DNA of 64,000 nucleotides from Pontibacter akesuensis (GCF_001611675.1 NZ_CP014766.1:682001-746000); one strand, 5' to 3'; positions 44,362 to 53,788 are shown, numbered from the stretch's first letter. Translations and numbers: made by a program. The notes: generated by a model from the letters alone, not told the origin.

Positions 44362-44631
44362 ATGGCAGTCACAAACGTAGATCAAGACTTCTTGCTTCGC
44401 ATCGAATCAGCCCTCGACCAGATCAGACCTTACCTGGAGGCAGACGGCGGCAACGTGCGGGTGCTGGAGGTAACAGACGAAATGATTCTGAAACTGGAAC
44501 TGCTGGGTGCCTGCGGCTCCTGCCCCATGTCTACCATGACCTTGAAGGCTGGAGTAGAACAGGCAGTGTTGAAGGCTGTGCCTGAGATAAAAGCCGTAGA
44601 GGCCGTGAATGTGATGCCGACGGAAGTATAG
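44362..44631 (+). CDS. NifU C-terminal-like Fe-S scaffold
   Basis: 89 residues, a single NifU C-terminal domain. The cluster ligands are in LLGACGSCPMSTM (CxxC). RPYLEADGGNVRVLEV is the family opening. It carries an Fe-S cluster for transfer, most likely together with the Mrp ATPase encoded 4 bases upstream. A strong terminator follows, so the operon ends here. Confidence 0.95.
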   Translation: MAVTNVDQDFLLRIESALDQIRPYLEADGGNVRVLEVTDEMILKLELLGACGSCPMSTMTLKAGVEQAVLKAVPEIKAVEAVNVMPTEV

Positions 44632-44649
44632 AATAAGTATTCATAAAAT

Positions 44650-44689
44650 AAAAAAGGTGTGGTTACGTTCGCGTAGCCACACCTTTTTT
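44650..44689 (+). terminator. Terminator of the mrp operon
   Basis: AAAAAAGGTGTGGTTACG, loop TTCG, CGTAGCCACACCTTTTTT: a stable 11-bp core with A and T flanks. Confidence 0.85.
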
Positions 44690-44792
44690 ATTTCTCCTTC
44701 AGCCGATGCTGCTTCGCTCGGCCTTTGCGCAGGACTGCTTCTAAATAATACCGCCTCAGAGAAAACCGGCTTTATAAAGCGGGCAAAAAAGC

Positions 44793-44800
44793 TATATTTG
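44793..44800 (+). promoter_or_regulatory. Candidate -7 box of fahA
   Basis: TATATTTG fits TAnnTTTG exactly and lies 25 bases before the fahA ATG. A -33 element was not resolved. Confidence 0.5.
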
Positions 44801-44825
44801 TGTAGCTAAATTCCTGCACCGAACT

Positions 44826-46097
44826 ATGATCAAAGCCAATGACCCCGCCCTTCATTCCTGGATTGAGATTGACGCCAGCAGCGATTTCCCGATTCAGAAT
44901 CTTCCATTCGGCATTTTCAGCACCCCAGAGCGTGATCCACGCGTGGGTGTGGCCATCGGCAACTATATTCTGGATTTGTGTGTGTTGGGGCGTCGGGATT
45001 TCTTTAATCTGATCGACATGGACCCAAACGTGTTTCACCGCCCTTGCCTGAACGACTTCATTGCCCTTGGCAGACCCGTTTGGCGGGCCGTCCGGAACCG
45101 TGTTTCCGAGCTGCTGCGCAATGATAATGAGGAAATAAGCGGCGATAGTGATCTAATCCGGGAATGCCTGGTGCTGCAGCGGGACGCAGAAGTGCACATG
45201 CCCGTGAAAGTAGGCAACTACACTGACTTCTACAGCAGTATGGAGCATGCCCGCAATGTGGGCTCCATGTTTCGTGATCCAGAGAATGCGCTCCTGCCGA
45301 ACTGGAAACACATTCCGATCGGCTATCACGGCCGCGCCTCCTCCATTGTCCCTTCCGGCACGCCTATTTACCGTCCGAAAGGGCAAACAAAGGCAGTCGA
45401 TGCGGATGCTCCTGTTTTTGGTCCCAGCCGAATGCTCGATTTTGAGTTGGAGGTTGCCTTCATCACAGGCAGAGAAACGCAGCTTGGGCAAAGTATTTCT
45501 CCTAACGAAGCAGATGAGTACATCTTCGGGCTGGTGCTGCTTAATGACTGGTCGGCCCGCGATATTCAAACATGGGAGTACGTGCCACTGGGACCGTTTT
45601 TGGCTAAGAGCTTTGCCTCGTCCTTATCACCCTGGGTGGTAACGCTGGATGCACTGGAGCCATTTAAAGTGAAGGGCCCGGTGCAGGACCCGCAGCCACT
45701 CCCCTACCTTGAGTTTACCGGCCACCACCACTACGATATTAACTTGGAGGTGCTGCTGCAGCCCGAGGGAGCCGCAGAAAACAGCATCTGTCAAACGAAC
45801 TACCGGCACCTGTACTGGAACATGAACCAGCAACTGGCGCACCAGACCAGCAACGGCTGCAACCTGCAGGTGGGCGACCTTTATGCTTCCGGCACCATCA
45901 GCGGTCCGGACAAAGGCTCCTACGGCTCCATGCTGGAACTTACCTGGCGTGGCACAAACCCGTTGCAGCTAACGGATGGGACTAGCCGCGGGTTTATACA
46001 GGATGGTGACACGGTGATCATGCGCGCGCATGGCGAACGCAACGGTATCCGGATCGGTTTTGGAGAGGTGAGAACGCAGGTGCTTCCGGCATTTTAA
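44826..46097 (+). CDS. fahA: Fumarylacetoacetase
   Basis: 423 residues, the normal length for bacterial and animal FAH. The N-terminal domain (about 1-120) has NLPFGIFST, and the catalytic domain has VKVGNYTDFYSSMEHARNVGS (catalytic His), LDFELEVAFITG and LNDWSARDIQTWEY (metal ligands). The last step of tyrosine and phenylalanine breakdown splits 4-fumarylacetoacetate into fumarate and acetoacetate. The flavin-reductase-like gene 177 bases downstream on the same strand may be linked. Confidence 0.95.
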   Translation: MIKANDPALHSWIEIDASSDFPIQNLPFGIFSTPERDPRVGVAIGNYILDLCVLGRRDFFNLIDMDPNVFHRPCLNDFIALGRPVWRAVRNRVSELLRNDNEEISGDSDLIRECLVLQRDAEVHMPVKVGNYTDFYSSMEHARNVGSMFRDPENALLPNWKHIPIGYHGRASSIVPSGTPIYRPKGQTKAVDADAPVFGPSRMLDFELEVAFITGRETQLGQSISPNEADEYIFGLVLLNDWSARDIQTWEYVPLGPFLAKSFASSLSPWVVTLDALEPFKVKGPVQDPQPLPYLEFTGHHHYDINLEVLLQPEGAAENSICQTNYRHLYWNMNQQLAHQTSNGCNLQVGDLYASGTISGPDKGSYGSMLELTWRGTNPLQLTDGTSRGFIQDGDTVIMRAHGERNGIRIGFGEVRTQVLPAF

Positions 46098-46274
46098 AGG
46101 TTATCCGGAACTAGTTATTCTTTTTTTGCGAAGAGGTAGAAACCCGTTGCAGGCAAACCTTGTGCTAAAGAAATTTGAAGTGAGTTTCAATGATGCAAGT
46201 CCTGCCATAGCAGCTTTCACTCCGTTTTTGGAAAATCACAAATTATAAAAAGCTTTCCCACCAGCACACGCTTT

Positions 46275-47174
46275 ATGAGCATCAGAACAATCAACCCAAA
46301 AGAAGCGACTACGGCAGAAGTGTACGGCTTGCTTTCCGGCGCTGTGGCACCGCGCCCCATTGCTTTCGCCAGCACTGTTAATGCCGCCGGAGACGTGAAC
46401 CTGAGTCCTTTCAGCTTCTTTAACATGTTCAGCTCAAACCCGCCTGTGCTTATCTTCTCTCCCCTCAGCCGCATCCGCGACAATTCCTCCAAACATACCC
46501 TGGAAAATGTACTGGAGACGCGGGAGGTGGTCATCAACATTGCCAACTATGCTATCGTGGAGCAGATGTCCTTGGCGAGCACTGAGTATGAGCAGGGCAT
46601 AAACGAATTTATCAAAGCCGGATTGACACCGGAGGCGTCGGTACTGGTGAAGCCCCCGCGCGTGCAGGAGGCTCCTGTAGCGTTGGAATGCAAAGTAACC
46701 GACGTGATTAAACTGGGGCCCGAAGGAGGCGCAGGAAACCTGGTGATTTGTGAGGTGCTGCTGCTGCACATAGCGGAAAGTATACTTGACGGCACAGGGA
46801 AGATCGATCCCTATAAACTGGATGCGGTAGCCCGCATGGGCGGCGATTACTACATCCGTGCCAATGGCGACAGCATTTTTGAACTGCCCAAGCCTATTCG
46901 CAACAAAGGCATGGGCATTGATCAGCTGCCGGGCTTTATCCGAAACAGCAGCTTGCTAACAGGTAATAATTTGGCGCGCCTGGCAAATACAGAGGCCATG
47001 CCATCAGCAGCAGAAGTCGAAGCCTTTAAATCAGATCCCCTGGTTAGCTATACCCTGAACAAGTATAAAGCAGAACCTGAGAAGCTGCAAATCGAGATGG
47101 AAATACTTGGCAAGAAACTTTTAGAGGCAAACCAGGTAAACGATGCCTGGAAAGTGTTACTGCTAGGCAGGTAA
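46275..47174 (+). CDS. Flavin reductase-like FMN-binding protein
   Basis: 299 residues. The FMN split-barrel is residues about 15-200: LSGAVAPRPIAFASTVNAAG, LSPFSFFNMFSSNPPVL, and LECKVTDVIKLG. The C-terminal 100 residues (about 205-299) are an added helical part that many small flavin reductases lack. It probably reduces FMN or acts as a flavin-dependent oxidoreductase; it often appears near aromatic amino-acid degradation genes, and fahA is next to it here. A perfect 52-bp palindrome terminates it. Confidence 0.88.
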   Translation: MSIRTINPKEATTAEVYGLLSGAVAPRPIAFASTVNAAGDVNLSPFSFFNMFSSNPPVLIFSPLSRIRDNSSKHTLENVLETREVVINIANYAIVEQMSLASTEYEQGINEFIKAGLTPEASVLVKPPRVQEAPVALECKVTDVIKLGPEGGAGNLVICEVLLLHIAESILDGTGKIDPYKLDAVARMGGDYYIRANGDSIFELPKPIRNKGMGIDQLPGFIRNSSLLTGNNLARLANTEAMPSAAEVEAFKSDPLVSYTLNKYKAEPEKLQIEMEILGKKLLEANQVNDAWKVLLLGR

Positions 47175-47182
47175 GTAAGCAA

Positions 47183-47234
47183 AAGCTAAAAAGGCAAAGG
47201 CCACTCCATGGAGTGGCCTTTGCCTTTTTAGCTT
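47183..47234. terminator. Perfect 52-bp palindromic terminator
   Basis: The dyad centre lies between 47208 and 47209 (CCATGG) and both 26-base arms match exactly. It sits between the convergent flavin-reductase gene and the WbpM/PglF-like gene and can end both transcripts. Confidence 0.85.
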
Positions 47235-47240
47235 AAAATC

Positions 47241-49175
47241 TTAGTTATTCAACTGCAGGTCCAGTTCTTCGAATCGGGAGTTCTTACTGATGTATTCCGG
47301 CACGATCTGCTTCATCTTCCGCACCACCTGCCGCTCATCCTTGTTCTTGTTCAGCATCATGAGCTCGTCAATATCGCTCACCACGTCGTCATACTTGTAC
47401 ACGCGTACTTTCGAAATTTTGATCTTGCTGTGATGGGTAGGGATGGTCTGCTCCTCCTCATTCAGCAGCTCCTCATACAGCTTCTCACCTGGCCGTAAAC
47501 CGGTAAAGGAGATGGGAATATCCACATCCGGCAGTAAACCAGCCAGACGGATCATCTTTTTGGCAAGGTCCACGATCTTCACAGGCTCGCCCATATCGAA
47601 GATAAAGATTTCGCCTCCCCTGCCCATCGTACCAGCCTCCAGCACCAGCTGCACCGCCTCAGGTATGGTCATGAAATAGCGGGTGATATCCGGGTGCGTC
47701 ACCGTCAGTGGCCCGCCTTTCTCGATCTGCTGTCTGAAACGCGGAATTACTGAGCCATTAGAACCCAATACATTGCCGAATCGGGTGGTTATAAATTTGG
47801 TCTGTATTGGCTGTGTATAGGGATGGCTGTTTCCGTTTACTTTCTTCTGGTTAAGGCCGTTCAACGACTGAATGTAAATCTCAGCAATGCGCTTGGAAGT
47901 ACCCATGATGTTGGTTGGGTTCACTGCCTTGTCCGTGGAGATCATCACAAACTTCTCTACCTCAAAGGCCATTGAAAGGTCTGCCAGATTCTTTGTACCA
48001 AGCACATTGGTAAGTATAGCTTCGCAGGGGTTGTTTTCCATCATCGGCACATGCTTGTAAGCGGCCGCATGATAAACAATATCTGGCTGATACTCTTTGA
48101 ACATCGAGTACATGCGCGTGGAGTTGGTGATGTCCCCGATATACAAGGCTATTTTTGCCTCGGGAAACTGCTCCTCCATTTCCAGTTGCAGTTCATGCAG
48201 CGGCGATTCCGCCTGATCACAAACAATAACGATTTCTGGCTTATAGCTCAATACCTGGCGTACGATCTCTGAGCCTATGGAGCCGGCACCGCCCGTTACC
48301 AGCACACGCTTGCCGCGCAGATCGCTTGAGATACGGCCATTCTCTATCACAATTGGCGGGCGCTGCAGCAAGTCTTCGATCTTGAGGTCCTTCATCTGGT
48401 TCAGGCTCAACTGACCCGACATCCACTGCTCAGTAGGCGGCACGGTCTGTACCTTGATGCCCAACTCCACACAAGTCTCGATGAAGAGTTTCAGGTTATC
48501 AGCTTTCAGGTCTTCAGAAAAAACAACCAGTTTGTCTATCTGCTGCTTTCGCTGCAGCTTTGTAATAGCACTGGTGTGGTAAACCCGCTTTTGGTGAATA
48601 TCCTTATTTGTCTTGCTCGGATTATCATCGATGAAACCGGAAATATCAAACTTGCCCATGCCGCCGGCCTCCAAGGCCTGCTTCAGGATGATAGAAAAGC
48701 CGTTAGCACCATATATCAGCACCCTTTCACGCTCTCCTACATTGCTGCGTTTGATAAAGATAAAAAGGGCCTTTGCTCCCATGCGCACCACGGTAAGCAA
48801 GGTAGAGGATATAAAAAAGCTGATGAGCAGCACCAGGTAAATATTAACCGAGTCGATGCCATACATGGGGGCTATCCAAAGGCCAATGAGCGCCCCATAA
48901 ATAAGGCTGGCAACGAACACTGCCGAGAAAATACGGTAAATGTCGTAAATACTCGAATACCGGATCAGGCCCGTATGCACCCGCATGTTGTAGAAGGTGA
49001 TTAAAGACACGAGTCCAAAAAGCCCGACATAAATCAGGAAATGGCCACGCATAATCTCCTCAAACTCAAACTGCTTGATTACAAAAAAAGAAAGAGCAAA
49101 AGACCAGCTCATGATCAGCTGGTCAATTAAAAGCACTATCCATTTAGGAAGCGACTTATTAAGTAATATTTTCAT
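47241..49175 (-). CDS. PglF/WbpM-like nucleotide-sugar 4,6-dehydratase
   Basis: 644 residues. Four membrane helices fill about 1-125. A CoA-binding-like domain follows (EVRVLIYGANGFSIILKQAL, about 150-260). The SDR domain has VLVTGGAGSIGSEIVRQVL (about 290-308), YHAAAYKHVPMMENNP, and VMISTDKAVNPTNIMGTSKR, where methionine replaces tyrosine in the catalytic triad as in WbpM and PglF. It removes water from UDP-GlcNAc to give the 4-keto-6-deoxy sugar, the first step to bacillosamine. It heads the left end of the glycan locus but is separated from the aminotransferase gene by 886 bases. Confidence 0.92.
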   Translation of the reverse strand: MKILLNKSLPKWIVLLIDQLIMSWSFALSFFVIKQFEFEEIMRGHFLIYVGLFGLVSLITFYNMRVHTGLIRYSSIYDIYRIFSAVFVASLIYGALIGLWIAPMYGIDSVNIYLVLLISFFISSTLLTVVRMGAKALFIFIKRSNVGERERVLIYGANGFSIILKQALEAGGMGKFDISGFIDDNPSKTNKDIHQKRVYHTSAITKLQRKQQIDKLVVFSEDLKADNLKLFIETCVELGIKVQTVPPTEQWMSGQLSLNQMKDLKIEDLLQRPPIVIENGRISSDLRGKRVLVTGGAGSIGSEIVRQVLSYKPEIVIVCDQAESPLHELQLEMEEQFPEAKIALYIGDITNSTRMYSMFKEYQPDIVYHAAAYKHVPMMENNPCEAILTNVLGTKNLADLSMAFEVEKFVMISTDKAVNPTNIMGTSKRIAEIYIQSLNGLNQKKVNGNSHPYTQPIQTKFITTRFGNVLGSNGSVIPRFRQQIEKGGPLTVTHPDITRYFMTIPEAVQLVLEAGTMGRGGEIFIFDMGEPVKIVDLAKKMIRLAGLLPDVDIPISFTGLRPGEKLYEELLNEEEQTIPTHHSKIKISKVRVYKYDDVVSDIDELMMLNKNKDERQVVRKMKQIVPEYISKNSRFEELDLQLNN

Positions 49176-49788
49176 ATACCAGTTCTATACAGTTTATAAA
49201 ACCCACCTATGCCAGCGCAATAGAATGAATTTAAAACTGTAATTCTTTGTAAACCTATTCTTCCACTCTGTGAACTTTACTAATTTCAAAGTTAACAATA
49301 TTCCCACAAAAGATGATGAACTTCACCTTATTATAGTTTTATATATGCGCAAACATATGCAATTTAGTTAATATCAACGCAACGGCTTAAGTTTAGTTAT
49401 ACCTGCATACATAGTCTTGGCTTTTGCGGCCAGGTAAATTGTAAATGACCGGTGCACAAGTAATTAACATATGTAGGCATAACATGGCACTCCTAGACAT
49501 TTCAGGAAGCGTATTGATTCCCACTGTCACTTCTAAATATTCAACCTATTAAATTTGTGCTATATTCTGCGCAACGGCCGCACCTGTTCTTAAATAGGAA
49601 AAGGGCTTGGCACCACACCTCTATGTTGCAACAGACACTTACGCCGACTTACTAAACGAATAAAACCTACCTCGATAGTATAATTCAGAATTATGAAAGA
49701 ATTAAATCTTTCTGATGGATAGGTTTGGGGAATAGAGAGAGGGCTTCTGTCTCAATGACTGGATATCAGCATCCCAACTTTTGTAAAG

Positions 49789-49910
49789 CCAGCAGGTGTA
49801 AACATCCCCCTACTCCCTTCAAAGGGGACGCACAAAATCCGTAAATCGTAAACTCTATTTTACATTTCCAGAAAAAGTCCCTCTTTAAAGGGGACAGGGG
49901 GTGGCTTTTT
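49789..49910. repeat. Facing pair of family A repeats
   Basis: The left copy reads GCAGGTGTAAACATCCCCCT then TCAAAGGGGAC; the right copy GTCCCTCTTTAAAGGGGAC then AGGGGGTGG. They are imperfect reverse complements, with about 38 bases of other sequence between. Confidence 0.7.
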
Positions 49911-50000
49911 CTAAATCAAAACCGTCATTTATTCCTAATCAAATTTTAAGACAGCCGTAGAGCCATACTTTGCTCCCACTTAAACTGCAAAAAGAACTTA

Positions 50001-50046
50001 AAACATGAGGCCCCTGCTACGCAAACGTAGCAGGGGCCTCATGTTT
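50001..50046 (-). terminator. Terminator of the aminotransferase gene
   Basis: Arms 50001-50021 and 50026-50046 pair perfectly over 21 bp with loop CAAA. The minus-strand gene stops 16 bases before it. Confidence 0.85.
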
Positions 50047-50061
50047 TACATTGACTGCTGG

Positions 50062-51198
50062 CTATACAGTTTGCAACAGCTGCTCCATTTGGGCTACCAC
50101 TTTCTCCAGGTCTTCATCTGAAAGGTTTGAACCGGAGGGCAGACACAAGCCGGTTTCGAACAGACGCTCACTAGTTCCGTCGCCATAGAAAGGAGTGCCT
50201 TCAAAGACAGGCTGCAGGTGCATCGGCTTCCACAGCGGCCTCGATTCGATGTTCACTTTTTCCAGGTGCAACCGCAGTGCTTCCCGGTCAACACCATTTT
50301 CGCTATCAACTAGTATCGTACTGAGCCACCTGTTGGAGTAATAATCCTTATTCGGCTCTTTGCAAAAAGTTATGGGAGCAAAATCAGCTAGCTTTTCCTG
50401 GTAGAATTCATAATTGCTGCGGCGCTTCGCTACGCGCTGCTCCAGTACTTCCATCTGTCCACGGCCAATACCTGCACATATATTACTCATGCGGTAGTTA
50501 TAACCGATCTCTGAGTGCTGGTAATGCGGTGCTGCATCGCGGGCCTGAGTTGCCAGGAAGCGTGACTTCTTTATCCATTCCTCATTTTTTGAAACCAGTG
50601 CCCCGCCGCCCGATGTGGTGATAATTTTGTTTCCATTGAACGATAGGATGCTCATGGCGCCGAATGTGCCAAGCTTACGTCCTTTATAAGACGAACCCAG
50701 CGCCTCCGCCGCATCTTCCACCACCGGAATCCCATACTTATCGGCAATCTCCATGATGCGGTCCATCTGAGCGGGCATACCATACAGGTGCACCACAATA
50801 ATGGCCTTCGGCTTTTTACCGTTCTCAATCCGATCAAGTATAGCTGCCTCCAAGTAGCGCGGCGACATGTTCCAGGTCTGCGCCTCGCTATCCACAAAAA
50901 CAGGCGTAGCGCCTTGGTACGCAATTGGGTTGGCCGAGGCAGAGAAGGTCATGGTCTGGCAGATCACCTCATCCCCAGCCTGCACACCAAGTATGATCAG
51001 GGCTAAATGCAAGGCAGCTGTTCCAGAGCTTAAGGCGGCAACGTGCACATCCTCGCCTAAATAAACTGCCAGATCCCTCTCAAAACCATCCACATTTGGT
51101 CCGAGTGGCGCAATCCAATTCGTATCAAAAGCCTCTTTTACAAAGTTGAACTCGTTATCGCCCATATGGGGCGAAGAGAGCCATATTTTTTCATTCAT
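50062..51198 (-). CDS. DegT/DnrJ/EryC1 sugar aminotransferase (PglE-like)
   Basis: 378 residues. The PLP lysine lies in SILSFNGNKIITTSGGG; VEDAAEALGSSYKG and SSGTAALHLALIILG are the other PLP contact segments. NYRMSNICAGIGRGQME is the family dimer region. It puts an amino group on the 4-keto sugar made by the PglF-like enzyme, giving UDP-4-amino-4,6-dideoxy-GlcNAc. One base separates it from the acetyltransferase gene, so these are cotranscribed. The exact sugar cannot be proven here. Confidence 0.9.
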   Translation of the reverse strand: MNEKIWLSSPHMGDNEFNFVKEAFDTNWIAPLGPNVDGFERDLAVYLGEDVHVAALSSGTAALHLALIILGVQAGDEVICQTMTFSASANPIAYQGATPVFVDSEAQTWNMSPRYLEAAILDRIENGKKPKAIIVVHLYGMPAQMDRIMEIADKYGIPVVEDAAEALGSSYKGRKLGTFGAMSILSFNGNKIITTSGGGALVSKNEEWIKKSRFLATQARDAAPHYQHSEIGYNYRMSNICAGIGRGQMEVLEQRVAKRRSNYEFYQEKLADFAPITFCKEPNKDYYSNRWLSTILVDSENGVDREALRLHLEKVNIESRPLWKPMHLQPVFEGTPFYGDGTSERLFETGLCLPSGSNLSDEDLEKVVAQMEQLLQTV

Positions 51199-51199
51199 A

Positions 51200-51796
51200 T
51201 TAACAATGTTTTATAATCTTGCTTGGGTTGCCTACGGCTACGACATTATCAGGCAGGTCGCGTATAACCACGGCTCCTGCTCCTATCCGGCACCACTTTC
51301 CAATCTTTACACCCGGAATCACCACGGCTCCTGCTCCAACCCAGGTACCTTCGCCCACTGACACATTTCCGCAAAGTATGGCACCCGGCGAAATGTGAGC
51401 AAAATCGCCAACTACGCAGTCATGGTCTACTTTAGCGCCTGTATTAATAATGGCATGTTTCCCTACTTCAACATCTGCCTGCAGAATGGCTCCCTGCATC
51501 ACCACCGTTCCAGCTCCAATACGTGCAGACGGTGACAAGATAGCAGTTTTATCTATAGCCTGCTTGAATTCCACCTTTAAAGACCTTGCAATTCTTTTCC
51601 GAATGCTGTTGTTGCCGATACTGATCAGGAGCGGTGCATGTAGCTGCTTTTCAGCTGTAAGCTTACCAAGCACTTGGATACCGCCAAGCATTTTCAAGTC
51701 TGGGTTGTCGTCAAACAGCCCCTCCACTGCCACACCTGTTCCTTGTAGGATGTCAATGATCACTTTAGCATGGCCGCTTGCTCCGTATAAGTACAT
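51200..51796 (-). CDS. NeuD/PglD-like sugar O- or N-acetyltransferase
   Basis: 198 residues. An N-terminal Rossmann-like domain (MYLYGASGHAKVIIDIL, GLFDDNPDLKMLGGIQVLG) is followed by a left-handed beta-helix of hexapeptide repeats (about 85-185: ARIGAGTVVMQGAILQADV, NTGAKVDHDCVVGDFAHISP, IPGVKIGKWCRIGAGAVV). The catalytic histidine is in VDHDCVVGDFAHIS. It would acetylate the 4-amino sugar, completing UDP-diacetylbacillosamine if the preceding steps are as inferred. Confidence 0.92.
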   Translation of the reverse strand: MYLYGASGHAKVIIDILQGTGVAVEGLFDDNPDLKMLGGIQVLGKLTAEKQLHAPLLISIGNNSIRKRIARSLKVEFKQAIDKTAILSPSARIGAGTVVMQGAILQADVEVGKHAIINTGAKVDHDCVVGDFAHISPGAILCGNVSVGEGTWVGAGAVVIPGVKIGKWCRIGAGAVVIRDLPDNVVAVGNPSKIIKHC

Positions 51797-51905
51797 CTGA
51801 AGGTAGTTTAGAGTTATAAGTTGAAAAGCTTGATCTTGGCGTGGCCTAATTGATCAGACGCTCGCAGGAGCTGCGCACCCTGCGAGGTATTCTCCGGCTG
51901 TAAAA

Positions 51906-51942
51906 TTCCCATCCTTAGAAAAGGAGGGGTTAGGGGTGGTTG
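51906..51942. repeat. Family A G/C-rich repeat
   Basis: TTCCCATCCTTAGAAAAGGA then GGGGTTAGGGGTGGTTGG, the same orientation and order as the 29581 copy. It lies between the PglC-like and acetyltransferase genes. Confidence 0.7.
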
Positions 51943-52010
51943 GATCTTTCGGTCAGATAAAACAACAATATTATGTAAATTAATTGCGGGCAGTCAACAA
52001 CAGCATCTCC

Positions 52011-52628
52011 TTACCGCTCATTCCCCTGAAACTTTGGCATCGTGGCCACTCCTTCTGCACTTATTCCTTCTGAAATAAATATCTTCTTGATTGTCATGAA
52101 GATAATCTTCAAATCCAGCAGGAAAGAAATGTGATCTACGTACCACACATCATAGGCAAATTTGGCATTCCAACTGATGGCATTGCGGCCATTTACCTGT
52201 GCCCATCCTGTTATACCCGGCCTCACCTCATGTCGCCTGTTTTGCTCGGCATTATAGAGCGGCAGGTACTCCACCAACAATGGCCGCGGACCAATTAACG
52301 ACATATCCCCTATGATCACATTCAGCAACTGGGGCACCTCGTCTAGCGAAGTCTTCCGCACAAACTTTCCCACCGGCGTCAGGCGCACCTCATCAGGCAG
52401 CAAGTTACCCTGCGCGTCTTTCTGGTCGTTCATTGTTTTATACTTGATAACGCGAAAAATCTTCCCATGCTTGCCCGGTCGTGGCTGCAAAAAGAAAGGC
52501 TTTCCATCATTGGCTATGGCCAACAGCAACGTCACTACCAGGAAAACAGGCAACAGCACGATAAAAGCCGCCACGCTAAGTACGAAATCAAATGCGCGCT
52601 TAAAGAAATTACGATACAGCCACTTCAT
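52011..52628 (-). CDS. PglC/WcaJ-type phosphoglycosyltransferase
   Basis: 205 residues from the ATG whose complement is at 52626-52628 (MKWLYRNFFKRAFDFVLS); the 24 open residues upstream overlap the GT4 gene and were left out. One N-terminal re-entrant helix (about 10-37) precedes the catalytic part FRVIKYKTMND, TSLDEVPQLLNVIIGDMSLIGPRPLLVEYL (split), with the Asp-Glu pair in LDEVP, then PGITGWAQVNGRN. It is small, without the four extra helices of WcaJ, so closer to PglC. It transfers the bacillosamine 1-phosphate from UDP to undecaprenyl phosphate to start the glycan. It overlaps the GT4 gene by 20 bases. Confidence 0.9.
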   Translation of the reverse strand: MKWLYRNFFKRAFDFVLSVAAFIVLLPVFLVVTLLLAIANDGKPFFLQPRPGKHGKIFRVIKYKTMNDQKDAQGNLLPDEVRLTPVGKFVRKTSLDEVPQLLNVIIGDMSLIGPRPLLVEYLPLYNAEQNRRHEVRPGITGWAQVNGRNAISWNAKFAYDVWYVDHISFLLDLKIIFMTIKKIFISEGISAEGVATMPKFQGNER

Positions 52629-53781
52629 GCTTTTCCAATTGTTCCTGATATTCCTGATACAACAGCTCCCAAAAATGTTGCTGGTCATAACGCGCCACAA
52701 TCATTTTTCGAGCGTTTGATTTAAGATGTGCATACAGTTGCTTGTCCTCCACCAGCCGCTCCATCGCCTTCTGTAGCTTTACTGTGTTCTTGGGAGGTAT
52801 AATCAAGCCATTTTCGCCATCTGCAATAATCTCGTTGCAGCCATTGATGTCTGTAACAACACTAGGCAGATTAAAACAACCCGCCTGCATCGGCACATTC
52901 GGAAAACCTTCTCGGTAAGACGGAAAAGCCAATGCCTGACTTATGGCAAGGTAAGGCCGCACGTCATTTTGGTAGCCAACTGAAAGAATGGCAGAATTCT
53001 GGGCAATTTCCTGCAGCGTCTCCTCCGGCAGCGGATCCAGGTCCTGCTCCAGAGGTCCTACTAGTAGAAGCTTAAGATGAGAATGCTTTACCTGCAAGGC
53101 TTTAAAAGCTGCGATTAACTCCTTCACGCCCTTATCTTTCACCAGTCGTCCAACAAAGACAAAAACAAAATCTTCCGGTTGTAAATTTAGCTCCTGCCGT
53201 AATACCAGCAGCTTTTCATATTCCAGCGCATCTATGCTGAAGAAGCCAGTGTTGATACCATTACTGCTGCCATTGCCAATTACTTTAACCTTGTCAGAGC
53301 CACAGAAGCCACTTTCCAGTATGAATTCCTTCAGATTGATGGAGTTAGGATATACTTTAGTGGCACAGGCATAGGTAATTTTCTCTACCAGTTCCAGCAC
53401 ACGGCGCGTCGTTCCGGTTGCCTCCATCAATGGAAGCCCAGCCACCGTATGTAGTCTTATTGGCACACCGGCCAACTTTCCGCCTAACATACCTACAATG
53501 CCCGCCTTTGGTGTATGTGAATGAATAATTTGCGGCTTGTGTTTCTTGCACAGTTTGTAAAAGGCCCAAAGCGACTTCAGGTCCTGTACCGGGGTAACTT
53601 TCCGCGTCATGGGCACCACTACCAGCGGGCTCTTCTGTTCCCTTTTGGCTGCCTCCGCCTCGGGTCCATCTGCCGAGAGCATTAGTGGCTCAAAGCCCCT
53701 CGAGCGCATGAAGGGCAGCTGCCCCGAAATGAGCTTTTGCAAGGAAAGCGGCACGGTGGTAATACGGAAGAGTTTAATCAT
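52609..53781 (-). CDS. GT4 glycosyltransferase (PglA-like)
   Basis: 390 residues. IHSHTPKAGIVGMLGGKLAGV is typical of glycosyltransferases acting early in lipid-linked glycans. VFVGRLVKDKGVKELIAAF and PSYREGFPNVPMQAGCFNLP form the donor site, with E-x7-Q in place of the usual E-x7-E. It probably adds the second sugar to the undecaprenyl-linked starter made by the adjacent PglC-like protein. The genes overlap by 20 bases, which supports coupled production. Confidence 0.88.
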   Translation of the reverse strand: MIKLFRITTVPLSLQKLISGQLPFMRSRGFEPLMLSADGPEAEAAKREQKSPLVVVPMTRKVTPVQDLKSLWAFYKLCKKHKPQIIHSHTPKAGIVGMLGGKLAGVPIRLHTVAGLPLMEATGTTRRVLELVEKITYACATKVYPNSINLKEFILESGFCGSDKVKVIGNGSSNGINTGFFSIDALEYEKLLVLRQELNLQPEDFVFVFVGRLVKDKGVKELIAAFKALQVKHSHLKLLLVGPLEQDLDPLPEETLQEIAQNSAILSVGYQNDVRPYLAISQALAFPSYREGFPNVPMQAGCFNLPSVVTDINGCNEIIADGENGLIIPPKNTVKLQKAMERLVEDKQLYAHLKSNARKMIVARYDQQHFWELLYQEYQEQLEKHEVAVS

Positions 53782-53788
53782 ATTGTTA

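Larger units (their letters stand above)
49176..50061. other. 886-bp intergenic region with facing repeats
   Basis: AT-rich and noncoding as far as I can see. Two family A copies (49789-49830 and 49869-49910) face each other, and the aminotransferase terminator is at 50001-50046. The promoter of the dehydratase gene must lie at the left end, where no -7/-33 pair was obvious. Confidence 0.6.

Noticed and set aside
52629-52700. N-terminal extension of the PglC-like protein
   Set aside because: It lies inside the GT4 gene and has no membrane or family features; the MKWLYRNFFKRAFD start fits the family.
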